Under the pieces are notes generated by a model. It ran no database searches. It saw only the letters and a list, made by a program, of their open reading frames with translations, and was not told the DNA's origin. A stretch of 64,000 bases of DNA from Siphonodentalium dalli (lineage: Eukaryota; Mollusca; Scaphopoda; Gadilida; Siphonodentaliidae): contig CP136066.1 in NCBI GenBank assembly GCA_032622095.1, positions 56,632,609 through 56,696,608 on the forward strand. Direction: 5' to 3'. Positions 10,984 through 22,099 of the stretch are shown piece by piece. The position numbers and the translations under genes are program-made. Position 1 is the stretch's first letter, and the number at the start of each line of letters is the position of its first letter.

Positions 10984-13895
10984 TCACCGAAAATAGTATG
11001 ATCATAACTGAATACATATGCCAATCCAAATCAATTATGTGTTATCACTATAAAATTAATCTCATTAAAATTAACTGAAACAACCACTGCCATGTATATC
11101 AAAGTCTGTCAATGTTAGTTTACAATACCTGTGATAATATAAGTCAATTACATGTATATTGTACCCAAATATACTAAACCAAGCTCGCATTATTCCTACT
11201 CGGTTCCACTCACACATGTATATTCATTGTATTCATTCATTATCTCGACCAATTAAGTGCCCATACATATGACCCACTTTTCGTACCATCGCCCTAACAA
11301 AGCCTATTAAAACCCAGTCTGCACACGATAAACGTAACCTAAAAACAATCAAATTAATTCGGCCATCTTCATCATATAATCTGTCACAACATTCAGGGGT
11401 GATAGGAAGACTGTCAGCCGTGACTATATAACCCCTAACAATATACATGTATAGTCTATTAATATTATATTTATTTGTAATTGTACTTTCCATGTGTGTA
11501 TATTGTAAATAAAATTATGCTATCCTATCCTATCCTAAGTCAATTATATGTTATCCAAATATACTAAACCAAATATCTTATTTCACAAAAAATAGCCAAG
11601 AATAATAAAAAAAAAAAAAATTATTTTAAGAATAATCAATCAAAGGTTAAAATTCCTCAAAAATAAACAATATTTACACAACGATCACCTAACGTAAAGC
11701 ACATTGTTTCATAAATGACCATATATCGTGTACAGTGCCCATTTAAATTACTCAAAAATCAATAATATTAACACTATGATTACTTAAAACCCACTTGTGC
11801 GTCTACCTATTGTTGTCAATTGAGCATTATCCCGACGAATGTCTTCAGGAGAAGACGCCGAGGTGTCAGCTCGCCGAGGTTGTAATTATTTTGCGAGTCA
11901 TTATTAGCTCAACTGTGCATTATCTAAATAATGACCAGCAAAATAATGACCACCTCGGAGAGGAATAAACACTCCTGGTTAAGTGGTCCCGCTTTTATGC
12001 TGATGGGTACTACTTGAATTATTATGATGTTGGTAGAGCAAAGTGATGCTGAACTGAATTGTTTAAATAACAATAAGTTTACATTTATCTAATGTTAAAA
12101 TTAAAATCGTTCTTACATTTGGTGAAAATTTGTACCAAATATGTCATAATTTGGAAAAATTACCACCATAGCGGATGTTTGGCAAGATATATATATATGC
12201 GACAATTGGACAGCTTGAGGTATACCAGTTGTATACTTGCAGCACAAATATAATTTTTCAGATTTTGTTTGGTTACAAATGCAGTTGCAAATTCCTAGTT
12301 GGACATACCCAAACAGAGATTACATTTCCACATCAATACTTAAATATAACATGTTGATTGCCAAGCAAAATAAAGTTCGTATATGTACATAGAAACCTTA
12401 GATGAAACAGATCGTCATGTATGATAAGTTTGACCAACCAGCCCCCACAGTCATATTATAGAAATAATTTATCGGTCTATCTCTAAATTAAATCAAGGTA
12501 AACTAAAAGAATGTTCTACGAATAATAGAATGTGAAGAACGATAATTATGGGTTTCAAGATGTAATCACGTCTACTCTAAATAACGATTAAAACGCACCA
12601 AACATCAAACATAAAATGGACGGGCAAAACAGAATACTAAGAGAAACTAGAATTCCATTAGAAGAATTCTAAGTTGATAACCCGAAAAGGGATGCAGGAC
12701 AGTTTGCAAAATGAAGGTGGTGCAATTAAAACTTCGAAGCTTGAAGCTTCAAAACCCATGTAACCACGTCCCTTCTTTTACCAAATGGGGGTTATTGAAA
12801 TTCAAGCTAGTAATCGCTCAATAAATGATTGAATATGAAATCATATAAGAAAAAAGGCTGAAATAGATAAAAATTTAAAACGTTATCCCACATGCATACT
12901 GTGACACGATATCATGACTCTCTTAACTTGCGGGTCTGGATTCTGAATGGGGAAGCCAGTCCATAAGTATGAGGTGACGAACAATACGGTACTTTTTCGT
13001 GATTAATGATAACTTGCATTCAAACCGAGCTGTAATGTGACGACTTAACTTGTGTTAAGATATCACACGCGCAGTTGCCAACCGCTCGCTGTCAGGTCAG
13101 CGATGTATAGGCCAAACCAATAACATTATTGGATTGTAGGTTTTAATGGCCGTTCAGCAAAGCGGCACATTGGCCAACATGAGCATTCACCTTATACATT
13201 AATACACATTCGAAAGACCAATACAGTGTCCGAATACCCATATGCCATTCGTATATGGTGTGCACATGGGTGTGTGGTTTTTAAGTCAGATAATGACCTC
13301 GTGAAGTGTCTGAGAAGTTTCTGAGTGGGTGATTATTTGGCCTCAGACACTCCACTCAGTCATTATCCTTTACGTAAAGTATGATAATTTGAAATATAAT
13401 ATGTTATGACTTGAAGTTGTCCTTTTCGAAGTTTATTAAATTCGTCATTGTTTGGCTGCTAAGCAGACAAATGCTTAAGAAACTGAATTATTAGCTGTCA
13501 AATGACAATGCAAATTATTGAATCTACTGTGAGAGATCACGTGGTCATATACCAATTTGAAATTGCAGTTCTTTTTTCCGATAAATGATACAAATACAAT
13601 AAACACATTATACAAAATATGAGAAGGAATTTTATCCAAAGATGTGCCTTCAGCGAACTACGTGTCTACCAAAATTATCTTTGCATGTGCTTGTTGCAGA
13701 TGTATATTCTGAAAAGGCAGAGCTAATTTTGAGACGAATGTGGACTAAATACCGTTCCTTTACCATGCACGCAAGGACAATGGCAATTTTTTTGTTTTAC
13801 TAGATACTTTTGGCTCCAGATCTACTATAGAGAAAATTATAGAAATTCCTTGTAAATTAATTTTAAAATCTTTCACAGGTATTTAAAAAAAAAAT
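10984..13895. other. AT-rich region without recognisable genes
   Basis: Only short chance frames. Three TATCC repeats after a TAAATAAA sequence at 11500-11535 could be the 3' tail of a decayed non-LTR element, but no coding remnant is clear. Near 11640-11800 a stretch with CTCAAAAAT and GTACAGTGCCCATTTAA resembles one end of the element at 30548-30872. Confidence 0.4.
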
Positions 13896-14125
13896 TGTAC
13901 AAGCTATTAATGTGAACATTGAAATTAATAACAAAGCAATTGGTGATTTAAAATCTGAAATTTTCTGTTTAAAAACGCAGAACAATGTACGTTTTGATAA
14001 AATTAACACAATGGAAAAGAAATTCGCAGACTTTCAAATCGCAAATGTGTTACTGTAAATAGCAGAGTCGATTCTGTGGACGATAAGCAAGAGGACAGAG
14101 AACAGTATTACAAATGATTCAGTTT
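13896..14125 (+). pseudogene. Decayed retroelement ORF1-like coiled-coil remnant
   Basis: Translation from about 13896 gives a heptad-rich stretch containing LKSEIFCLKTQN, FDKINTMEKKFADFQ and then, after a frame change near 14045, SRVDSVDDKQEDREQYY. LINE and related ORF1 proteins often have a coiled coil ending in a conserved leucine-glutamine-tyrosine-like block, and this pattern resembles it. It carries an in-frame stop and a shift, is short, and has no flanking RT. The family assignment is an inference. Confidence 0.35.
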
Positions 14126-14420
14126 TAGGGTCTGAAACTTATATGCATATAACAACATCAACAATCCATGGAAGTAAACATATATTTAAATTTAGCAAGG
14201 ATGAGTTGAAAATAACGCTCGATGACTTTGATATGCACTGATCTCATCACTGTCTACAGTAAAAACAAACACGATAACCCTTCACGATGGATGAACCTGG
14301 ATTAAGAGAAGTCTTTACAACTTGTATGTGTATGCATCAGTTATGATGACAAGTTGTGCTAAACTACTTGCACAATATGAACAATTATCGAACCCAAATG
14401 GGTATCAGGATTCTTTTTTT

Positions 14421-14904
14421 TCATAGAAGATGTACAATGGTCATATTCATGATTTTGAAATCCTGACTGTAAGCATACCTGACGCCTAAACTTTGGTTAT
14501 TAACCAATCCCTGCATGGTGCATATGTCTTGTTGGCACCACATTCCTTTGTGAACACACCAACGTCTTTGCCACTCAATGGTCCTATAAATATAATAACC
14601 AACCGTTACTGAGCGTGGATCGCATAGTGGCAAATGGTTCTGAATTGCTCCCCCGTATTCAACAGTATCATTCCTAATGCTATCGCCCAAAAGAACAATC
14701 CAGCGAATTCTGGTGGTAAGTCCACCAAATTTGAAACACGTCGTTCCTTGTTGTCAGACATATCGACGCGCGATGTCTAACCTGCTGTAATTCATACTGG
14801 CAATTTATGGCAGGCGTGGTTATCACCGCTGGGCAGTAGCGTGAATTGACGCACAATCCGTGCGCTGGCCGCGATTGGACATAATGGCCGGTTAGCCACG
14901 CCAA
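14421..14904 (-). other. Two overlapping short reverse-strand frames, unknown
   Basis: Frames 14680-14904 and 14421-14690 overlap and together read a Cys/Trp-containing sequence with segments such as RRWCVHKGMWCQQDICTMQG. A CAG|GTATGC sequence on the same strand near 14480 resembles a splice donor. No family is recognised and the second frame has no supporting homologue here. It may be a host exon, a TE fragment or chance. Confidence 0.2.
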
Positions 14905-16005
14905 ACATCGTGTTTAACTTGAACTGATCGCCGTTGGATGTGAATAGATATGTCAAAAACAACACGGACTGCTCCCACTTTGAAGCGCCCGTTCGATTTG
15001 TCTGTTATGAGTTGCGTGTGCTTAACAATGGGGTAATCATTGAACTATTCCTTCGCCAGCCATGGGAATTGGTGTGCTTTACCAAAAATGAGGAAATGAT
15101 TGCAACAATGGGTGTGTGCTCTAAAGTCATTTAGAGCACAATCCCATTGTTGCAATCGTTCCCTGACTTTTGGTAAAGCACACCAATTCCCATGGCTGGC
15201 AAAGGAATAGTTCAGTGATTACCCCATTGTTAGGCACACGCAACTCATAACAGACAAATCGCACGGGCGCTTCAAAGTGGGAGCAGTCCGTGTTGTTTCG
15301 GACATATCTATTCACATTCAGTTCATGTTAATCACGTTATTGGGCGTGGTTAACCGGCTATGTGTCAAATCGCGGCCAGCGCACGGCACATTTCCAGTTT
15401 ATTACATTATGTGTGATCAATTGTGCTCTAATTAATAAGTCGGTCAGAGCACGCGAATTGTTCTTTACCAGAATAAATCTCGTCTCCGACTCGATTGATT
15501 CTGGTAAAGAACAATTCTTGTGCTCTAACCATTACTTATTTACAGTACACATAATTGAATCAGCAAATAGAAATATTAGCGACAACACCGCGAGTTGTTT
15601 TAAGTAATGGTTAGAGCACAATAATTGTTCTTTACCAGAATCAATCGAGTCGGAGACGAGATTTATTCTGGTAAAGAACAATTCGCGTCCTCTGACCGAC
15701 TTAGAGCACAATTGATCACACATAATGCAATAAAATGGAAATTTGCCGTGCGCTGGCCGCGATTGGACACAATAGCCGGTTAGCCACGCCCAAAAACGTG
15801 ATTAACATGAACTGAATGTGAATAGATATGTCCGAAACAACACGGACTGTTCCCACTTTGAAGCGCCCGTGCGATTTGTTTGTTATGAGTTGCGGGTGCC
15901 TAACAATGGGATAATCACTGAACTATTCCTTCGCCAGCCATGGGAATTGGTGTGCTTTACCAAAAGTCAGGGAACGATTGCAACAATGGGATTGTGCTCT
16001 AAATT
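14846..16005. mobile_element. Nested inverted-repeat (foldback) cluster
   Basis: A unit of about 270 bp, from GTGCGCTGGCCGCGATT to GTGCTCTAAA, occurs three times: forward (about 14850-15124), reverse (15131-15405) and forward (about 15740-16003). The reverse and last copies are arms of a palindrome of about 870 bp centred near 15570. Its inner arms contain a further hairpin (15457-15515) around ATTGTTCTTTACCAGAAT. The three units share a frame of about 62 codons, but they differ by replacements scattered along it, so coding is not supported. Confidence 0.75.
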
Positions 16006-16184
16006 TGTTTTATTGTTATCGACATCATTTCCTGAAGTCAATTCCCCGATTATGCCGCTACCGAGTGAATATCTGTCTTTAAGAATTGTTACATGTTGTG
16101 ACTTTATTAAGATAGGCGGTGGTGTTAAGTCCATGCTAAGGTGAGTTTCAGTGAAACATATAATTCCATACTGACTTATAATCG

Positions 16185-16400
16185 ATTGGTGCCGTTGACG
16201 GGCTGATGTCTTAAAATGGCACTAATAATTAGAAGATATGCGGGGAAAAGTGGCACATACATGTAACTTGATAGTTGATACGTGAAGTGCCATGGCATAG
16301 GTGCCGTTGACCTCACATGAGTTAAAGGGGCACCAGCAGTAATCAATACAGAGCGTTCATTATCAACTTAAAAGATAGAGTTACCTTTATTCGGCGAATG
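16185..16400. repeat. Degenerate tandem repeat (GTTGACnnnnnATGTCTTAAA type)
   Basis: Two units of about 115 bp share GTGCCGTTGAC and TTAAAGGGGCAC. The same motif recurs with a period of about 140 bp at 41720-42330. Confidence 0.5.
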
Positions 16401-16451
16401 TCGTGTAATGGTTACAAACATCTAATTATTTTCCATAGGCGACAGTGTTAA

Positions 16452-16949
16452 CTAGAAGTCCCGCCGGCCATGGGTTAAGCCTATTTGAACTTCAAGTGGT
16501 CATTTTCCCTTAGAACGCCATCCGCTGCACCGGTCTGTGACAACAAACGCGCCCTTTTCGGTATTTTTTTCAAACGATAATCTTGCATTTCCACAACTAC
16601 CCCATTTACTGCACAAAAATCAACAGCATAAAAATAACCAGACCCCTTCCATAACTTCGGGACCCCACATACTCTTCCTGGACATATAAACATACATGAT
16701 CGCCATATTTACGTAGACTATGATTATCTGTTCCCGCTTAGGTAAATCTTCCTCAATGATTAGCAACCAACCAGCAGATTTTTGTTTTATGCTGACTCGA
16801 GCTGATTCAAGAAGCGTAACTCTATATAATTAGTTGCTTGTAACCTAATAGGTGATATTTACCTCGGGTTACTAATTAATTTAACTGAATTACACAGTCT
16901 TTACCCGTCAACGCCGGGTGCCAAATCTAAAAACTATCAATATAGAAGA
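16452..16949 (-). mobile_element. Short Helitron-like element
   Basis: On the minus strand it ends with a CCCATGGCCGGCGGG hairpin followed closely by CTAG and T, and begins TCTTCTATATTG after an A. Both ends fit Helitron rules. No second copy with a clear empty site was found, so the 5' end is tentative. Confidence 0.4.
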
Positions 16950-17063
16950 TATGATACGTCTGAGACTCAGAATGGTATTGTGGTAAACAATCCTAGTAAA
17001 AATAATACCCAGATATCTGAATTGAGGGACAAATTGTAAAAGTTCGCCATTGAAAAATATTCG

Positions 17064-17272
17064 TGATTTTAACCGCTACGATCAACCACGACCGCTACGA
17101 TCATCCACGGCACGACCGGAAGTGGGGCGAATCGGCGAGAGGACAGAAATTAAGGACGAGGAGGCGCGAACGGGGAAAGAGACAGAGACGATAGAAAAGA
17201 AAGAATACGAAGATCTTACGAGAAGCTAGAAGATGGCAGAGTGAGTATAGATAGATACAAAGAAGTATTACA
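17064..17272 (+). repeat. 5' LTR
   Basis: It begins TG and ends TTACA. The body AACCGCTACGATCAACC onward matches 23812-24019 with about eight differences. The first few bases (TGATTTTAACC against TGTGTAACC) differ most. Confidence 0.9.
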
Positions 17273-17273
17273 T

Positions 17274-17290
17274 TGGTGGCAGCGGTGGGA
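17274..17290 (+). promoter_or_regulatory. Primer-binding site
   Basis: TTGGTGGCAGCGGTGGG lies immediately after the 5' LTR, where a host tRNA 3' end would prime minus-strand synthesis. The TGG start fits a tRNA CCA end; the tRNA species was not determined. Confidence 0.75.
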
Positions 17291-17615
17291 TTTAGAGAGC
17301 ATAATATTTTTCATTGGAAAAAGTTAGTTTTGAAGTGAAAAATGTGGATGTTTAAATCGTGGTCAATTGGGCAGTATATAACCGCCCAAAGTGGTTGCTG
17401 ATATTCTAGGAATAGTCAGGGGTTATGATAACTTGGTTTACTGTCAATTAAATTAGCTTTTAATGTCAAAATGTCAGTTGGTCAATTATATTGTTGGGAG
17501 AGTGTTACAAATTGTTTGTTGGCTTAGGCAGTATAAAACCGCTTAAGCTATGTTGAGAAAATAGTAGATTAAATTAATTGATGATCCACGGCAGAGTAAT
17601 TTTGATCAATGTTAT

Positions 17616-18477
17616 TTGTGGACTTACAGGTCCGACAACGGTGTAAAAGTCACCAATTATGGGAAATGTCTATTGGCCGCTGATTCAAGAGCGAATAATT
17701 TTGATCGGTACAAACAGCCTGAGGATTTAGACATAGATTACGTGATAACGCGGGGTGCAACCATTTCTTCTTTGGAGAAAGAAGTGGGAGAGCGACTTGT
17801 CAAGTGGGATTGTGAACCTGGCACACCAGTTGCTATTAAAATATGTGCTGGGATTAATGACCTATTGTTGAAAACAGGTGATTTCATCAAACCTAACAAT
17901 ATTTCAGCAGAAGCAGTGTTCGGGAGACTAGAATCTTTTGAAAAATCTGTTAAAACTGTGTTTCCAGAAGCATTAGTGGGGTTTATATCAGTACCAACCT
18001 GTTTTTTTGACGATTATTATCAGGAGAAAAATGTCAATGTCGCTGATTTTGGTTTTTAAATGATGATGTACCAGTTTGGAAAACCCTGTTAAATGAGAAA
18101 ATTGTTAAATTGAACAAATTGATAAAATATCATAATTGTGCAAAACAAACTCTCACCGGCTGTTGGACAGTTTCTTGGGACCAATCGGTTGCCAAACCTG
18201 TGAAGAAAAATCATCGTGCAGCAACAAGATACATTCACAAAATCTCTATGATGGGCTGCATGCTATAAGTGATGTAAAGAAACAGTGGTTTCAATTGGTG
18301 ATAAAAGCTTTCAGAGCTGAATTGTGTTTCTTGTCAAAGTTATCATCGGCTACCATTGGACAAGATATTATTAATATTCTACAACCTGGTGTAGAGTATA
18401 TATCATCTGAATCCTCTCCGTTTGAATCTGACAGTGATAGTGATAGGGAGTATATTTGTTTCAAAAGGAGAAAATAA
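17616..18477 (+). pseudogene. SGNH/GDSL hydrolase-like accessory ORF upstream of gag
   Basis: This looks like a serine esterase/lipase-fold domain of the SGNH type. The hallmark blocks appear in order: LLAADSRANN near residue 20 (block I, Ser), RGATISSLE (block II, Gly), CAGINDLL near residue 90 (block III, GxND) and YDGLHAISD near 18255 (block V, DxxH). The first frame (17616-18059) opens at TTG with no ATG in frame; a CTTACAG just downstream resembles a splice acceptor, so the true start is unclear. A -1 shift at about 18056 and another between about 18136 and 18240 interrupt it. The last frame ends in an acidic serine tail and TAA at 18475-18477, two bases before the gag ATG, a spacing that could allow reinitiation. 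SGNH domains are known in ORF1 of some CR1 LINEs; I am not aware of one here in Gypsy elements. The catalytic assignment is inference. Confidence 0.75.
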
Positions 18478-18479
18478 AT

Positions 18480-19355
18480 ATGGCTTCCAATTATTTTGCT
18501 CCTCCCCCAGAGAAGTTTGAGGGTAAACAAGGTGAGGATTTTGCAACATGGCATGAACGTTTTGATTTGTGGGTAGCTGTTCATGCTCCGGGGAAAGCTG
18601 TAGATATTTTCCCAACTCTACTTGGGAATGATGCTTTCTCTGTATATAGGGAAATCCCTATTAAAGAACAGAAGGTTGATGACTCAGTGGTCAAAGCTTT
18701 CATGGCAGCGTATTCATCGGATACATTTGTAGAGGCTTTTCGTGCAGAACTCACCACTCGGGTGAGAAAACCAAATGAGAACTTAGCAGCTTATGCAGGC
18801 GAGTTGAAGCGCTTGGTTCGAAGAGCATATCCGAAATACAATGCAGAGGTAATGGATGATGTGGTCATTACCAATTTCTTGAATGGTACAGGTGAGATTG
18901 GGCGCAAAGTTCGAAAAAAGGAACCAAAGTCATTGAAGGAAGCTGTAGAGATTGCAGCGAAATTGGAAGTGCGATGTTCTGTGGAAAATAAGGCAAGTGT
19001 TAATGCAGTTCATTTAGAACAGCCCAATGACGATAGATTTTATGCATTACAAACACAACTAAGTCAAATGCAGGAACAGATAGCTGCCATTAGCATTTCA
19101 AATCGTGCTCGCTTTGCACCCAACCAAGGTAGAGGCCAAGTAAAGTCAAATGAAAGCCTTGTTTGTTACGGATGCAATGGTACTGGCCATTTTTTCAGAG
19201 AGTGTCCAACGGTTACCAGACAGAGTGGTCGTTTTGGCAATCCTTCACAATTTCGACCTCGATTTCGTGGTCAGGGTCAGGGTCGTGGTCGATTTCCCAA
19301 TTATCAAAACAGACGGGGTTTTGGAAATCAATCTAATCAAGATTTAAACGGGTAG
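18480..19355 (+). CDS. gag: Gag polyprotein (Ty3/Gypsy)
   Basis: This is the structural protein that would assemble the particle and bind element RNA. The ATG at 18480 (MASNYFAPPPEKFEG) is chosen over an upstream in-frame ATG at 18456 because it follows the SGNH stop and starts the conserved gag region. An N-terminal capsid-like region of about 180 residues is followed by a coiled segment and a CCHC knuckle, CYGCNGTGHFFREC (C-x2-C-x4-H-x4-C), near residue 225. A Gly/Arg-rich basic tail of about 50 residues follows. The frame is intact for 291 codons and ends at TAG 19353-19355, with the frameshift heptamer four codons before the stop. Confidence 0.9.
   Translation: MASNYFAPPPEKFEGKQGEDFATWHERFDLWVAVHAPGKAVDIFPTLLGNDAFSVYREIPIKEQKVDDSVVKAFMAAYSSDTFVEAFRAELTTRVRKPNENLAAYAGELKRLVRRAYPKYNAEVMDDVVITNFLNGTGEIGRKVRKKEPKSLKEAVEIAAKLEVRCSVENKASVNAVHLEQPNDDRFYALQTQLSQMQEQIAAISISNRARFAPNQGRGQVKSNESLVCYGCNGTGHFFRECPTVTRQSGRFGNPSQFRPRFRGQGQGRGRFPNYQNRRGFGNQSNQDLNG
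19343..19349 (+). promoter_or_regulatory. -1 ribosomal frameshift slippery heptamer
   Basis: TTTAAAC lies in exact gag phase as T_TTA_AAC (gag codons GAT TTA AAC GGG TAG). A -1 slip leads into the open pol frame, which reads on through protease. This is the canonical X_XXY_YYZ form. A downstream pseudoknot was not modelled. Confidence 0.85.
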
Positions 19356-20691
19356 AAGCTGAGGTTGAGCCCGAAATGTCAGCTTCAGAGGAAACATTGG
19401 GCAATGTGTCAGACCTGTCAGTGTTGTCTTCTTTAATAATGATTACTATTGAAGGAGTTGAAGCTAAAGCTCTGGTAGACACGGGAAGTGGTGTTTGTAT
19501 CCTGAGTGATCGATTCAGGAGAAGTCATAAGATTTTGAGTTCGAAGCGAATGAATCCTTGTAGCATTTGTGCTTCAACTGTTAGTAATCAACCAGTTGAG
19601 TTAGTGGGAGAAATTCAGTTGTCAGTTGTCATTGGTACTAAAGAGGTTGATTTCATTTTCCTAGTTGCTAAGAATGTCTCTTTTCCTGCTTTAATTGGGT
19701 GGAACTTCATCGAGAAACATGGTATAACAATTGATCCAAAAGGTGGAATGTTACAATTTGGCCAACATGCAATTCCATTTCTTCCGAAATGGAGAGCATA
19801 CCCTAGTATTTGTGCGGTGTCAATTCCCAGTGATGAATGGGTGCCCCCAAGAAGTGAGAGGTTATTACATGTTTATCTGGAGACAGCTCATAGTTATGAT
19901 ATGGCATACGATGGAATGACAGGCATTTTGGAACCAGATGGTGTTTTTCAAAATGAAACTGGTTTGTTGATAGCTCGGTCGGCAAGTATTGTCAAGGACT
20001 CAGAAACAATTGCAAACATCATGAATGTTGGGAATGCACCTATTCTGTTGCATAAAAATACACCACTGGGAACCTTCCATCTAGCAGTCAACAAAGGAAC
20101 CAAAATATCTCGAATAGGTGTCTATGAAATATGTGAAAGTTGTCAGACTGGTCCAGCAGTTAATATTCATTCTGTAGTGACCCAATCAGGTGATGCTCAG
20201 TCTCTGCCAAGAGTTGATCTTCAAGGTAATAAGTTGACACATTCCCAGAAGCGGAAAGTTGAAAAACTTCTCAGAGATTACTCCGATTGTTTCAGTTCTC
20301 AGCCTAATGATATGGGAAGAACTGATCTAATTAAACATGTGATCCCTACAGGTGGTGAACGGCCAATTAAACAAACACCTCATAGAATTCCTCATGGTCT
20401 TAGGGGGCAGATGGAGGAGAAAATGCATGAAATGTTACAGAGTGGTATAATTGAGCCCAGTCAAAGTCCGTGGTGTTCGCCTATAGTGTTGGTTAAGAAA
20501 AAGGATGGGTCGCTGCGCTTCTGTGTGGACTATCGCCGATTAAATGATATCACACAGAAAGATGCACATCCTTTACCGAGAATTGATGCATGTATTGATA
20601 TGTTATCTGGTGCCAAATACTTCAGTACAATTGATTTGGCATCTTGCTACTGGCAAATTGAAATGGATGAAGTGATAAAGCCAAAACTGCT
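19347..20691 (+). pseudogene. pol: pol segment 1: protease and N-terminal RT
   Basis: Entered by -1 frameshift from gag; the first in-frame ATG is at 19376. An aspartic protease domain with catalytic ALVDTGSG lies near residue 32 from that ATG and matures the polyprotein. RT begins near residue 300: an EPSQSPWCSPIVLVKKKDGS block, RFCVDYRRLND, then motif A FSTIDLASCYWQ with the catalytic Asp. Relatives usually have Gly where this copy has Cys (ASCYW). A one-base deletion in an A-run near 20690 ends the correct frame, and the apparent ORF continues out of frame to 20773. Confidence 0.9.
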
Positions 20692-22099
20692 TTCTCAACA
20701 GGAACAGGCTTATATTACTTTAATGTTATGCCTTTTGGACTTACAAGTGCTCCTGCTACTTGCCAGCGTTTAATGGAACTGGTTCTTGCAGGTATGAATT
20801 GGAAAACTTGTTTAGTTTACATAGATGACATAATTTTGTTCAATTCCAATTTTGAAAGTCATTTAGAGTCTTTAGTTGAGGTATTTAACCGACTGAGAAC
20901 AGTTGGTTTGAAGGCAAAGCCAGAAAAATGCCATTTTTTTCAAGAACGAGTAGTTTTTCTCGGTCACCAGGTATCTGCTCAGGGAGTAGAACCAGACAAG
21001 TACAATATTGATAAAGTACTAAAGTTTCCAGTTCCACAAAAAGTAGGTAATGTCAAAAGTTTCCTTGGTTTAGCATCATATTACCGGCAGTTCATTTATG
21101 ATTTTGCAACAATAGCTAGCCCTTTGAATCAATTACTCAACAAAGATAGTGTATTTGTATGGAATGAAGAATGTGACAAAGCATTTGTGTTGTTGAAGAC
21201 AAAATTGACATCAAAGCCTATTCTAGCATATCCAGATTTTAGCAAACCATTTCTCATTCAGACAGATGCATCAAACATGGCGGTAGGGGCTGTCTTGTCA
21301 CAGCAGATTAATGACAGAGAACATGTTGTCTCATATGCTAGTGCAGCTCTATCAAAGACTGCTCAAAAGTGGAGTACATATGACAAGGAATTTTGGGGTG
21401 TTGTCTGGGCTGTTAGACATTTCAGACCATATGTTATGGGCTCCACTTTTGAAATATATACAGACCATAAACCACTATTAAATATCCGAGAGATAAAAGC
21501 AGGATCAGACCCAACTGGGAGACGTGAGCGTTGGTCCATAGAGCTCTCTGCTTATGATTTTAGTATCAAGCATAAAAACGGTATTGCTAATGGAAATGCA
21601 GATGCATTATCTCGAGCCTTGTTCCCTGAGGACAACTCTGATGAGGCAGCATATGGCCGCCTCTCACAAGTTGCAGTAATCAATGCTGATTCTTCTCCAA
21701 CTGGTGAGGCAGCATATGGCCGCCTCCCAAAGGAGAGATCAGCATCTGAGAATGAAGAAAACAGGGATGGATTATATCATAATGCTCAATGGATGAGAGA
21801 GAGGCAAGGAGCTGATCATGACATCAGTCAAATGGTAGAAATGATGAAACAGTCAGAGAGCACAGATAGACCTGCATGTCCTGTTGAGTGCAGCAAAGTA
21901 CTAAAACGTTTGTGGTCCCAATGGAATCGACTATCGATGGAGGGAGGAGTTCTGCACCGGAAATGGGAGAATGACACAGACCAAGTAACATTACGGCAAA
22001 CAGTAGTACCATACATGATCAAAGAAGATGTGATAAAAGAAGCTCATGATGGAATATCGGGTGGTCATTTGGGTGCTGAAAAGACATTATCCCAAGTTG
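20692..22099 (+). pseudogene. pol: pol segment 2: RT palm, RNase H, integrase zinc finger start
   Basis: First ATG at 20728 (MPFGLTSAPATCQRL, RT motif B). Motif C is LVYIDDIILF with the catalytic Asp pair. FLGLASYYRQFI marks the connection to RNase H, where acidic residues sit in LIQTDASNMAVGAVLSQ, YDKEFWGVVWAVRHF, IYTDHKPL and GNADALSR. A repeated EAAYGRL segment lies near 21650 and 21710, a small in-frame duplication. The HHCC zinc finger of integrase starts with HDGISGGHLGAEKT. A net one-base insertion near 22099 ends the frame. Confidence 0.9.
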
